A stretch of 64,000 nucleotides of DNA from Cohnella hashimotonis (GTDB lineage: Bacteria; Bacillota; Bacilli; Paenibacillales; Paenibacillaceae), in assembly GCF_030014955.1 (NCBI RefSeq), contig NZ_JAGRPV010000001.1, positions 620,001 to 684,000 on the forward strand, read 5' to 3'. The notes beneath the pieces are model-generated. The model ran no database searches. It was not told where the DNA came from and was given only the letters and a program-made list of their open reading frames with translations. A program made the translations under genes and the position numbers. Below, one piece after another: positions 51,511 through 59,817 of the stretch; positions within the stretch are counted from its first letter, which is position 1; every line of letters starts with the position of its first letter.

Positions 51511-52113
51511 ATGGATAAAAAGAAACGACCGGAGGATCGGGTCGGCGAGCAGCAGGTTACCTACGACATTTATGCCGCGTTGCCGGACGACGGCCTGCGC
51601 TACGAAGTGCTGGACGGCTCGCTGGAGCTGATGTCGCCGGGACCGAACACCCCGCATCAGATTTTGAGTTTTAACTTACAATCGACGCTGGCCGGCAGTT
51701 GCAAACCCGAATATCTCATTTTATATGCGCCGCTTGATGTCATTCTCAGTCCTACGAACGTAGTACAGCCCGACCTGATCTTCATTCATCCGGAACGCGC
51801 CAACATTGTAACCAAGCGAGGCATCGAAGGGCCGCCGGACCTTGTCGTCGAGATTTTGTCGCCCGGCTCGCGTCATCGGGACCGGGTCCGCAAGCTGCGA
51901 ATTTACGAACGGCATGGCGTGCCGGAGTATTGGATCCTGGATCCTGTCGCCCAGACCCTGGAGCAGCATTTGCTGTCGGGCGAGCGCTACGAATTGAACT
52001 GCGTTTACGAAGGCGAAGACACGGTAACATCGGACAGGCTGCCTTGCGTATCGTTTACGGTCGCCGGACTGTTCGACGATCCGACCCTGCAGCGTCTCCT
52101 GTCCTCGAACTGA
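51511..52113 (+). CDS. Uma2-family (DUF820) PD-(D/E)xK nuclease-like protein
   Basis: 200 residues from ATG 51511, five bases after AGGAGG (ATG 51508 is the alternative). The fold is recognised by YEVLDGSLELMSPGP, VQPDLIFI and DLVVEILSPGSRHRDRVRKLRIYERHGVPEYWILDP, where D, E and K-like positions form a putative active site. Uma2 proteins are widespread and of unknown role, possibly linked to mobile DNA or defence. It is solitary, bracketed by terminators. Confidence 0.88.
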   Translation: MDKKKRPEDRVGEQQVTYDIYAALPDDGLRYEVLDGSLELMSPGPNTPHQILSFNLQSTLAGSCKPEYLILYAPLDVILSPTNVVQPDLIFIHPERANIVTKRGIEGPPDLVVEILSPGSRHRDRVRKLRIYERHGVPEYWILDPVAQTLEQHLLSGERYELNCVYEGEDTVTSDRLPCVSFTVAGLFDDPTLQRLLSSN

Positions 52114-52140
52114 GTCGCCGGGATTGCATACAGAAGAGAA

Positions 52141-52182
52141 GACAGCTCGCGGCCTGTTCGGCCCGGTCGAGCTGTCTTTTTT
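52141..52182 (+). terminator. Terminator after the Uma2 gene
   Basis: GACAGCTCG (52141-52149) pairs with CGAGCTGTC (52168-52176) followed by six T (52177-52182). Confidence 0.85.
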
Positions 52183-52308
52183 ATAAAAGACTGATTTCGA
52201 TTTTTTATAGATCGACATTCGATTTTACATTTCGGATATCAGCGGAAAATACAGGCTTAATAAAGCGAATCTAGTATATGTTTGTATACTACATTTAGGA
52301 GGGGAACT

Positions 52309-53574
52309 ATGAAACTTCGAGAAAAGAAAGTATTCAAGGCTACGATGGCCGGTACGATCACGGCTGCCCTGCTGACCGTAAGTGCCGTCACCGCTCAAAC
52401 GCAGGACCGCGCGGACGCCGCATCCCCTCGCACCCAGAATGTGATCCTTTTCGTAGGAGACGGCATGGGCACCGCACAGCGCGATGCCATCCGCCTGGCC
52501 ACCGTCGGCGAGAAAGGCAAGCTGGCGATGGACGCTATGCCTTATGTCGGACTGATTCATACGAGCTCCACGGTGCCGGTCACCGACTCGGCTGCCTCGG
52601 CGACCGCCTATGCCAGCGGCGTTAAGACTTACAATGGCGCGATCGGCATGGACGCCAATAAAAAGTCGGTCAAGACGATCATGGAATACGCGAAGGATAA
52701 AGGCAAGTCGACAGGCGTGGTCACGACCAGCCAGGTCACCGACGCTACCGGCGCCGCATTTGGCGCTCACGTCGAGGACCGTTCCAAGCAGAGCGATATC
52801 GCGCTGCAATATTTGACCAAGAGCAAGCTCGACGTCATTCTTGGCGGCGGGGAGGACTTCTGGTACCCGGCGGGCAATCCGGGCAAGTTCCAGGACGAGC
52901 CGGCGGAAGATCCTTCGGAAAAGAGCAAGGGCACGCAAGGAAATCTGGTAGACAAAGCCAAGTCGCTTGGATACAGCTACGTTTCCACCAAAGCGGACCT
53001 GCAAAAGGCGAAGGGCGGCAAGCTGCTCGGCCTGTTCTCCAATGAAGAGATGTTCCAGCAGAAGCCGGAGGGCGAAGGCGATATTTACAACCCGGTCGTC
53101 TCTCTGCCCGAGATGACCAAAAAAGCGATCGATACGCTGTCCACCAACAAAAAAGGCTTCTTCCTGATGGTCGAAGAAGAAGGGACGGACGAGTTCGCGC
53201 ACCAGAACAATGCCAAAATGACGATCAAGTCCGGCCAGCAGCTTGACCAGGCCGTCCAGGTCGCCAAGGACTTCGCCAAGAAGCATCCGGATACGCTCGT
53301 GCTTGTGCTCGCCGACCATGAGACCGGCGGCTTCTCGATCGAGGAAGTCAACGCGGACGACGAATCCGGCGACGGCATCTCCAAGGAAGACGGACCGTTC
53401 CAGATCGTAGGCTCCGACCACAACTTCGTCGTTGACTGGACGACCTCGGGCCACACGGCTGTCGATATTCCGCTCACGGCTATGGGCCGCAACGCCGAGC
53501 TGTTCAGCGGCATCTACGAGAACACCGAGGTATTCACGAAGCTCCTGCAGGCGCTGGGGATTAAGGGCAAGTAA
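52309..53574 (+). CDS. Secreted alkaline phosphatase (PhoA family)
   Basis: 421 residues from ATG 52309 after GGAGGGGAAC; nine extra in-frame codons upstream are part of the leader. A signal peptide (FKATMAGTITAALLTVSAVTAQ) exports it. Active-site motifs: metal Asp in VGDGMG, phospho-Ser in VTDSAASATAYASG, EEGTDEFAHQNN, ADHETGGF and the late SGHTAVD. It releases phosphate from monoesters in the periplasm or medium. The AT-rich upstream region has TTTACA- and TCGACA-like hexamers (52213-52229) that could be PhoP sites, but their spacing does not match the 11-bp rule, so that is unproved. An AGTATA/TATACT inverted repeat lies at 52273-52290. Confidence 0.92.
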   Translation: MKLREKKVFKATMAGTITAALLTVSAVTAQTQDRADAASPRTQNVILFVGDGMGTAQRDAIRLATVGEKGKLAMDAMPYVGLIHTSSTVPVTDSAASATAYASGVKTYNGAIGMDANKKSVKTIMEYAKDKGKSTGVVTTSQVTDATGAAFGAHVEDRSKQSDIALQYLTKSKLDVILGGGEDFWYPAGNPGKFQDEPAEDPSEKSKGTQGNLVDKAKSLGYSYVSTKADLQKAKGGKLLGLFSNEEMFQQKPEGEGDIYNPVVSLPEMTKKAIDTLSTNKKGFFLMVEEEGTDEFAHQNNAKMTIKSGQQLDQAVQVAKDFAKKHPDTLVLVLADHETGGFSIEEVNADDESGDGISKEDGPFQIVGSDHNFVVDWTTSGHTAVDIPLTAMGRNAELFSGIYENTEVFTKLLQALGIKGK

Positions 53575-53618
53575 GCTTTGTGTTTGCCGGCGCCGGCCGA
53601 TTGAAATCGCGCCGAGAG

Positions 53619-53903
53619 ACGCCTATCGGCGGCTGGTGCGACCTTGAGCTAGCCGAGATAGCGTCCGAAAGCGCCTATCGGTGGCTGGTGCGAGCGAGAG
53701 TGTGTCGAGATAGCGCCCGAAAGCGCCTATCGGCGGCAGGTGCGAGCGAGAGTGTGTCGAGATAGCGCCCGAAAGCGCCTATCGGCGGCTGGTGCGACCT
53801 TGAGCTAGCCGAGATAGCGCCCGAAAGCGCCTATCGGCGCCTGGTGCGAGCCGAGCGTGTGTCGAGATAGCGCCTGAAAGCGCCTATCGGCGGCGAGCGG
53901 TGC
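53619..53903. repeat. 52-bp tandem repeat array (five full units and a partial)
   Basis: Units start at 53619, 53671, 53723, 53775 and 53827 (the last 53 bp), with a partial from 53880. Core: GCGCCTATCGGCGGCTGGTGCG, then a variable middle (AGCGAGAGTGTGTCG in some, ACCTTGAGCTAGCCG in others), ending in GAGATAGCGCCCGAAA. GATAGCGC and GCGCCTATC around the CCGAAA form an imperfect hairpin. The middles alternate between two versions, suggesting recombination or conversion between units. Confidence 0.85.
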
Positions 53904-53923
53904 CCGTCTCGCTAGTGAAACTA

Positions 53924-53967
53924 AAAGAGACTCTGTCTCCCGGAACACTGGGAAACGGAGTCTCTTT
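53924..53967 (+). terminator. Terminator downstream of the alkaline phosphatase and repeat array
   Basis: The arm at 53924-53941 (AAAGAGACTCTGTCTCCC) pairs with 53950-53967 with two mismatches, followed by a short T/A stretch. Confidence 0.75.
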
Positions 53968-54660
53968 AAAAATGCCAAAAAGTATAAAATAACAGGTTTG
54001 TTTCAAAAAAACGCTTGGCCCCGCCGCAGATCCGATTCTACATCGAAGAAGTCAGCCAGGGCGCTATTAATCATCGGCAGGCCTTGCTTTCTTCCTCGGG
54101 ACCGATTCGCGGACATATAAGCGCGCTTGCGGGGTACCGGAGCTTGTCGAAGGTTGAGCGGAGAGAAAAACATGCATTTGTACATGTATTTTTTTCCGTT
54201 ACGCTACACTTGAGCAAACACATGCAAATATGCAGGTAAATTCAAAGCGCAAGCCGGAAATCCGACTGGTGGAGGAAACTAAATGCACATTTGCATGTAT
54301 CCTGTCCAAAAGGGTCGACATCGGCAAAATTAGATGTATATTTGCAGGCATTTCGGCGAGAGAGCGACGCGGGCGACGACAGGCGAAGTCGGTGGCCTCC
54401 TCGGCGAGTCGGCTGTAACGCAGCTCGCGGACCGGCCGCGCAAGCAGCGCCTTGTCGAGCAAGAAACGGTGCACTGCCCCGCTTTTTCGAGCAAAAATGC
54501 ACTGCCCCGCCTTGTTTGCTAGACTGCAACCTAAGGCACGTTTTATACGCAAAGTGGACACGCTCCTATTCGGATGGAGGGTGTTTTTTATTTTTCCCAA
54601 TAATATGTGATTCATTTATTCTGATATGGGGCGTGTTAATTAATTTTTATTTATTTTAAT
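53968..54660. other. Gene-poor AT-richer stretch with recurring ATGCAAAT-like motifs
   Basis: No gene can be supported. The stretch is clearly more AT-rich than its surroundings and contains several copies of related motifs: TGCATTTGTACATGTA (54172-54187), ATGCAAATATGCAGGTAA (54223-54240), TGCACATTTGCATGTAT (54284-54300) and TGTATATTTGCAGGCAT (54334-54350). The 13-mer TGCACTGCCCCGC is repeated at about 54470 and 54508. Confidence 0.5.
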
Positions 54661-54668
54661 GCTGCTTA

Positions 54669-54708
54669 TTGCAATATTAATGACGCATATATATAATTAT
54701 GACACACA
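54669..54708 (+). promoter_or_regulatory. Promoter with a CcpN-like box before the SR1P-ppdK operon
   Basis: TTGCAA (54669-54674) and TATAAT (54692-54697) with a 17-base spacer form a strong promoter. TATGACACACA (54698-54708) directly after the -10 matches the CcpN consensus TRTGHYATAYW at 10 of 11 positions. A GGCGG/CCGCC hairpin lies just before the ribosome binding site of the first gene. Repression by the CcpN-like regulator encoded at 57751 is inferred. Confidence 0.55.
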
Positions 54709-54757
54709 ATAAAATTATAAGGCGGCATAATTACAAACCGCCGGGAGGAGAAGCAAC

Positions 54758-54940
54758 ATGTCGAATGCGACGAACGCCTTACAGGGAACCGCTCCGGCAC
54801 TTGAACTGGGTATGGTCATCTGCAAGCACTGTCAGCAGCTCATGTATACGATTCCGACCAACGGTGTGAAAAAAATATACGGCGTGTGCGGGCAGGAAGG
54901 CTGCTTGGAGACGGTCGAGGCGAGCGAGGGCGAAGATTGA
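54758..54940 (+). CDS. SR1P-like four-cysteine small protein
   Basis: 60 residues, with GGGAGGAG before ATG 54758. The core GMVICKHCQQLMYTIPTNG, then KKIYGVCGQEGC matches the SR1P pattern (GTIVCQ-x2-C, later LYG-C and C): two CxxC-like pairs that could hold zinc. In B. subtilis, SR1P is encoded by the dual-function RNA SR1, binds GapA and is repressed by CcpN. Here the stop TGA overlaps the ATG of ppdK by one base, so the peptide and PPDK are co-translated. The small size and divergence keep this at moderate confidence. Confidence 0.6.
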   Translation: MSNATNALQGTAPALELGMVICKHCQQLMYTIPTNGVKKIYGVCGQEGCLETVEASEGED

Positions 54941-57612
54941 TGAATGTGCAATCCTGGGTTTATTCCTTTGAAGAAGGCCATGCCGGCATGCGGACGCTAC
55001 TGGGCGGGAAAGGCGCCAATCTGGCGGAGATGACGCGTGTGGGACTTCCGGTGCCTCCCGGCTTCACGATAACGACCGATGCGTGTCGGGCTTTTTTCCG
55101 GGCAGGCAATCGAATCTCGGGCGAACTGCAGCTGCAGATGAGGGAAGCCGTGACGCGGCTGGAGGAGAAGAAGGGTCAGCGGCTCGGCGATGCCGCCGAC
55201 CCGCTGCTCGTCTCCGTCCGGTCGGGGTCGGTCGACTCGATGCCCGGGATGATGGATACGATCCTCAATCTGGGATTGAACGACGAGACCGTGAAGGGGC
55301 TGGCCGCGGGCACGGGCAACGCCCGCTTCGCCTACGATTGTTACAGGCGGCTGATCCAGATGTTCGGCCAGGTGGTGCTCGGCATCGAATCCATCCGCTT
55401 CGAGCGGCTGCTGCGCCGCTTGAAGCGGGAGCTTGGCGTCGAGCAGGATCAAGAGGTGTCGGCCGAAGGCTGGATGCAGTTGATCGGGGAGTACAAGGAT
55501 TGTGTCAAGGCGTTCTCCGGCATCGACTTTCCCCAGGACGTGCACGAACAGCTGACGCTCGCGACCGAAGCCGTGTTCAAGTCCTGGCACAATCAGCGGG
55601 CGCAGGTCTACCGCAAGATCAACCGCATTCCCGACGAACAGGGCACGGCGGTTAACGTACAGAGCATGGTGTTCGGGAATAAAGGGGATGACTGCGGCAC
55701 CGGCGTCGTGTTCACGCGCAATCCGTCTACCGGCGAGCGGGCGCTGTTCGGCGAGTACCTGACGAACGCGCAGGGCGAGGACGTCGTCGCCGGCGTGCGC
55801 ACGCCGCAGTCGATCGCGACTTTGAAGGATGTCATGCCGCGGGTATACGACGAGCTGTCCGAGCTGTGCGGACGCCTGGAGCTGCATTACGCGGATATGC
55901 AGGACATCGAGTTCACGGTGGAGCGCGGCGAGCTCTACGTGCTGCAGACGCGGGGCGGCAAGCGCAACGCCCAGGCCGCGCTGCGGATCGCCGTGGATCT
56001 CGCGGCCGAAGGCGTCGTCTCGCGCGAGGAAGCGCTGATGCGGATCGAGGTGTCCCATCTGGAGCAGCTGCTGCACCGCGGTATCGACGAGCAAGCGGCG
56101 GGAGACGCGATCGCGTCCGGCCTGCCCGCGTCTCCGGGCGCGGCCGTCGGCATGGCCGTCTTCGACGCGGATACGGCCGCAACGTGGGCGCAGGCTGGCA
56201 AGCCCGTCATTCTCGTGCGGGCCGAGACGACGCCGGAGGATATCCACGGCGTGCTCGCCGCGGAGGGCGTGCTCACGAGCCGAGGCGGCATGACCAGCCA
56301 TGCGGCGGTCGTGGCGAGAGGCATGGGCAAGCCGTGCGTGTGCGGCTGCGAGGAGATGCGGATCGATCCGACGCTGCGGGAGGCGACGGCAGGCGGAAGG
56401 ACGATCGCGGAGGGAGATTGGCTGACGCTCGACGGCACCAGCGGCAGCGTCTACGCCGGTCAGATTCCGCTCAAGGAGGCGGCGGTTACGGACGAACTGC
56501 AGCAGGTGCTGAGCTGGGCGGATGACGTCCGCCGCCTGCGCGTTTACGCGAATGCGGATACGCCGGCGGACGCCGGGATCGCGCGTGGCTTCGGCGCGGA
56601 GGGCATCGGGCTGTGCCGGACGGAGCATATGTTTTTTGCGCCGGAACGGCTGACGGTCATGCAGGCGATGATCATGGCGGATTCGCGCGAAGAACGGCTG
56701 GCTGCGCTTGCGCTGCTGCTGCCGATGCAGCAGGCCGACTTTGAGGGGCTGTTCCGGGAGATGGACGGATTGCCCGTCACGATTCGGCTGCTCGACCCGC
56801 CGCTGCACGAGTTTTTGCCGAATGCGGGAGAGCTGCAGCAGAAGCTGCGGGCGGCCGGGACCGAGGAGGAGCAGGAGCAACTGAGGCGGATGATTCGCAA
56901 GGTTCAAGCCCTGCACGAAGCGAACCCGATGCTCGGACAGCGGGGCTGCCGGCTGGGCATCGTATACCCGGAAATCTACGATATGCAGGCCGAGGCCGTA
57001 TTCCGGGCGGCTGCAGCCTGCATCGGCGGGGGAATTTCCGTACATCCGGAGATAATGATCCCGCTGGTCGGCGACGCAAGCGAGCTGAGCCTGCTGCGCG
57101 AACGGGTCGAACGTGCCGCGGATCGCGTGCTCGGCGAGGCGGGCAAGAGCGCTTGCGGCTTTAAGGTCGGCACGATGATCGAGGTGCCTCGCGCCGCGTT
57201 GACGGCCGATCGCATCGCGGCCCATGCGGACTTCTTCTCTTTCGGCACGAACGACTTGACGCAGATGACCTACGGCTACAGCAGGGACGACGCGGAGGGC
57301 GGCTTCATGGCGCATTATCTGGAGCAGAAGCTGCTCCCGCACAACCCGTTCCAGGTGCTGGACCCGGACGGCGTCGGGCAGTTGATCGAACTGGCTGCGA
57401 CGAAGGGACGCTCGCGCAAGCCGGGCCTGAAAACGGGGATATGCGGCGAGCATGGCGGGGACAAGGATTCGATCGCGTTTTGCCATCGCGCGGGACTCGA
57501 TTATGTCAGCTGCTCGCCGTACCGTATCCCGATGGCGCGGATCGCGGCCGCCCAGGCGGCGATCGAGAACGCGGTCGAAGACAAAAAGAGCCCGACCGTT
57601 CAGGCGATCTAA
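54940..57612 (+). CDS. ppdK: Pyruvate, phosphate dikinase
   Basis: 890 residues from ATG 54940, which overlaps the previous stop; the frame is open to 54886 but without a binding site. It interconverts pyruvate, ATP and phosphate with PEP, AMP and pyrophosphate, supplying PEP for gluconeogenesis. N-terminal nucleotide-binding part starts WVYSFEEGHAGMRTLLGGKGANLAEM. The phospho-His is H454 in GGMTSHAAVVARG, with the regulatory Thr two residues before it. The C-terminal PEP domain ends GICGEHGGDKDSIAFCHRAGLDYVSCSPYRIPMAR. The gene is followed by ccpN 138 bases downstream. Confidence 0.95.
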   Translation: MNVQSWVYSFEEGHAGMRTLLGGKGANLAEMTRVGLPVPPGFTITTDACRAFFRAGNRISGELQLQMREAVTRLEEKKGQRLGDAADPLLVSVRSGSVDSMPGMMDTILNLGLNDETVKGLAAGTGNARFAYDCYRRLIQMFGQVVLGIESIRFERLLRRLKRELGVEQDQEVSAEGWMQLIGEYKDCVKAFSGIDFPQDVHEQLTLATEAVFKSWHNQRAQVYRKINRIPDEQGTAVNVQSMVFGNKGDDCGTGVVFTRNPSTGERALFGEYLTNAQGEDVVAGVRTPQSIATLKDVMPRVYDELSELCGRLELHYADMQDIEFTVERGELYVLQTRGGKRNAQAALRIAVDLAAEGVVSREEALMRIEVSHLEQLLHRGIDEQAAGDAIASGLPASPGAAVGMAVFDADTAATWAQAGKPVILVRAETTPEDIHGVLAAEGVLTSRGGMTSHAAVVARGMGKPCVCGCEEMRIDPTLREATAGGRTIAEGDWLTLDGTSGSVYAGQIPLKEAAVTDELQQVLSWADDVRRLRVYANADTPADAGIARGFGAEGIGLCRTEHMFFAPERLTVMQAMIMADSREERLAALALLLPMQQADFEGLFREMDGLPVTIRLLDPPLHEFLPNAGELQQKLRAAGTEEEQEQLRRMIRKVQALHEANPMLGQRGCRLGIVYPEIYDMQAEAVFRAAAACIGGGISVHPEIMIPLVGDASELSLLRERVERAADRVLGEAGKSACGFKVGTMIEVPRAALTADRIAAHADFFSFGTNDLTQMTYGYSRDDAEGGFMAHYLEQKLLPHNPFQVLDPDGVGQLIELAATKGRSRKPGLKTGICGEHGGDKDSIAFCHRAGLDYVSCSPYRIPMARIAAAQAAIENAVEDKKSPTVQAI

Positions 57613-57750
57613 TTATATATATTGAAGAGGGCAGGCAACCTGGCTGAAAAGAAGAGCCTTCGCGATCCGGCGCCGATGCGCGACAGGGGTGTGATCGGGA
57701 CGCGGATCGGTTACAATGGGGGAAAAGAGTCGTCCAGCCTGGAGGTTGCC

Positions 57751-58404
57751 ATGCTCGAACTATCAACGCGCCAGCTCGAGATCGTCGATCTGGTTCGCAA
57801 GCGCGCGCCGATCACCGGCGAGCAGATCGCGGAGGCGCTTGGCGTCACCCGTCCTTCCATACGGTCGGACCTCGGCTTGCTGGCGATGCTGGGCTACATC
57901 GACGCCAAGCCCAAGGTCGGCTACTTTCCGGCCGCGGCGTCCGGCGACGCGGGAGCAGCCGGGCAAAATGCCGTCCTGCAGATGCGCGTGAAGGAAGTGA
58001 TGGGCGTACCCGTCGTCCTCCGCGAGACGGCGACCGTCGGCGATGCCGTCGTCTCGCTTTTCCTCGAAAACGTGGGCAGCCTGATCGTCGTGGACGCGGC
58101 GGGTTCGCTGAGCGGCATCGTATCCCGCAAGGACCTGCTGAAGGTTGCCGTCGGCAACTCGCATGCGGACGCCGTCATCCTGGGCATGGTGATGACCCGT
58201 TATCCCAACATCGTCACCGCAGCGCCGGAGGATACGATTCTCGACGCGATGCGCAAGATGATCCAGCACGAGGTGGACGGCCTTCCTGTCGTTCAAGCGC
58301 ATCCGCACGGCGGGGCGCCGGCCGCGGAAGTCGTGGGCCGGATCACCAAGACGACCATCCTCAAGCTGATCTACGAGGCGGCGGTCTCCAGGGAGATTCC
58401 CTGA
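57751..58404 (+). CDS. ccpN: CcpN-like transcriptional repressor (HTH plus CBS domains)
   Basis: 217 residues from ATG 57751, five bases after GGAGG. Winged helix-turn-helix at about 1-65 (LELSTRQLEIVDLVRKRAPI, GEQIAEALGVTRPSIRSDLGLL), then two CBS domains (about 82-140 and 150-212) that sense nucleotides. This is the CcpN architecture, the repressor of gluconeogenic genes on glycolytic carbon in Bacillus. Its position after ppdK, with a CcpN-like box before the operon, fits direct control. In B. subtilis ccpN is followed by yqfL; no such gene is seen here. Confidence 0.88.
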   Translation: MLELSTRQLEIVDLVRKRAPITGEQIAEALGVTRPSIRSDLGLLAMLGYIDAKPKVGYFPAAASGDAGAAGQNAVLQMRVKEVMGVPVVLRETATVGDAVVSLFLENVGSLIVVDAAGSLSGIVSRKDLLKVAVGNSHADAVILGMVMTRYPNIVTAAPEDTILDAMRKMIQHEVDGLPVVQAHPHGGAPAAEVVGRITKTTILKLIYEAAVSREIP

Positions 58405-58454
58405 AGCAACGGCCGCTGCCGGGGCGGTCCATGCCGGAATGAATCGGCAAGAGC

Positions 58455-58504
58455 AAGAGGCGGTTTCGACGTCGCGAGCGCGGCGCGGACCGGCCTCTTT
58501 TTTT
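58455..58504 (+). terminator. Terminator after ccpN
   Basis: AAGAGGC (58455-58461) pairs with GCCTCTT (58493-58499) around a GC-rich loop, followed by seven or more T. The 58505-58667 stretch beyond it shows no gene I can support. Confidence 0.7.
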
Positions 58505-58667
58505 CGGCGTTATCAGCAATTTAGTTTGCAGCGGAATTTGTTGCAGAAACAGGCGGTCCTGATCGAAGGGGATATCGTTCAAACGTCGAAGACGATGCTT
58601 TTCGTAGACGATTACAGGGGCCGAAGCGAAGCGCCAGCTATTCTGAAATCGCGGATTGCGTGCGGTT

Positions 58668-58681
58668 ATAATACGTGTTAT
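58668..58681 (+). promoter_or_regulatory. LacI-type operator upstream of the lacI-like gene
   Basis: ATAATACGTGTTAT is a 14-base palindrome with one mismatched pair, centred on ACGT, just 20 bases before the regulator's start codon. A closely related site is at 59780, so autoregulation is likely. Confidence 0.6.
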
Positions 58682-58701
58682 ATTCTCGGTGAGGTGCGAC
58701 T

Positions 58702-59757
58702 ATGACAGGCAAAAGCAAGACGCCGAATACCGGTAAGCGAACAACGAGTTTTGACGTGGCCAAAGCCGCGGGCGTGTCCCGAAGCCTTGTGTCCGCCGTC
58801 ATCAACGGCACGCCGGGCATCGGCGTCGGTCCCGAGACAAGAGCGAAGGTGCTCAAGGCGATCAAGGATCTGAATTACCAGGTCGACGCGCAGGCGAGAG
58901 CGATGAAAACCGGGCTTAGCCGGTGCGTGGCCGCATTCGGCGACATGAAAAATCCGCTGTTCCTTCAGCTGCTCGAAGGCATGCAGAAGGCTTGCGCGGA
59001 ACGCGGCTATCACGTGCTCATCAGCGGGCAGAGCGAGGACGACCAAGACCGGCTGGACATGCTCGATCTGTACCGCCAGCGCCGAATCGACGGCATCGTG
59101 ACGCTCGACGATACGGATTACGAGAGCGCGGCGTGGATCGAGCGCGTCCGCGAGTCCGGGGTCCCGTACGTTTCCGTCGAGGGCTACGCGGGGACGGATG
59201 GCGTCGCTTCCGTGCTCGCGGACTATCGCGAGAGCATTCGCGAGGCGCTGGATTACATGGGCGGCACGGCGGCACGTTACCCTGTTTACCTCGAAGCCTA
59301 CGAGGACCGGCCCGAGCGGAACTGGGCGGAACGCGACCGTAAGGCCGCATACGAATCCTGGTGCGGAGCGCGGGGCTGGACGCCCGTCGTTCATCGCTTT
59401 CACGTGGGCGACGAAGCGTGGCTCGGCCGGTATTTGGATGAGAGGGCTGCCGCCGAAAGGGGACTTCCTCCAATTTTGATTAATTGGTCGGTTGGCGCTG
59501 TCCCGCTATACAGAGCGGCTTGGAGGCGAGGCGTCCGCATCGGAGAAGAGCTCGTCCTCATGGCCGGAGACAACACGCGCAGGAGCAACGCGTACATGAG
59601 TCCATCCCTCGCTTCGGTGGAGATCCCTTATGCCAGCATGGGGGAAGAGGCGGTGCGCCTGCTGCTGGAGCCGTCGGAGGACGAGCGCGCTTCCAAGCGC
59701 TGGCTGCGGGCTTCAATTCGTCCGGGAGACAGCGTCCCACAGGGTTCAGGCGGTTAA
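58702..59757 (+). CDS. LacI-family transcriptional regulator
   Basis: 351 residues. Helix-turn-helix and hinge at about 12-65 (TSFDVAKAAGVSRSLVSAVIN, then ARAMKTG); sugar-binding periplasmic-like domain follows (FLQLLEGMQKACAERGYHVLISG, RRIDGIVTLD). The end has IPYASMGEEAVRLLLEP. It most likely represses the alpha-mannosidase that follows 60 bases later, through the shared ATAAyACGTGTyAT site found before both genes. Confidence 0.92.
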   Translation: MTGKSKTPNTGKRTTSFDVAKAAGVSRSLVSAVINGTPGIGVGPETRAKVLKAIKDLNYQVDAQARAMKTGLSRCVAAFGDMKNPLFLQLLEGMQKACAERGYHVLISGQSEDDQDRLDMLDLYRQRRIDGIVTLDDTDYESAAWIERVRESGVPYVSVEGYAGTDGVASVLADYRESIREALDYMGGTAARYPVYLEAYEDRPERNWAERDRKAAYESWCGARGWTPVVHRFHVGDEAWLGRYLDERAAAERGLPPILINWSVGAVPLYRAAWRRGVRIGEELVLMAGDNTRRSNAYMSPSLASVEIPYASMGEEAVRLLLEPSEDERASKRWLRASIRPGDSVPQGSGG

Positions 59758-59779
59758 CCCCGCTTTTTTTCGTAGGATG

Positions 59780-59793
59780 ATAACACGTGTCAT
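59780..59793 (+). promoter_or_regulatory. LacI-type operator upstream of the alpha-mannosidase gene
   Basis: ATAACACGTGTCAT is nearly palindromic (one mismatched pair) and shares the ACGTG core and flanks with the site at 58668. It lies 24 bases upstream of the GH38 start. A weak T-rich terminator of lacI (59741-59768) precedes it. Confidence 0.6.
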
Positions 59794-59817
59794 AACCATT
59801 GGAGGAGGACTTCATTA

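Noticed and set aside
54015..54659. Several short frames in the AT-richer island
   Set aside because: All lack ribosome binding sites, and their composition follows the local motifs rather than codon structure.
58439..58705. 88-codon plus-strand frame between ccpN and the LacI gene
   Set aside because: It runs across the ccpN terminator and the lacI operator and has no protein-family features.
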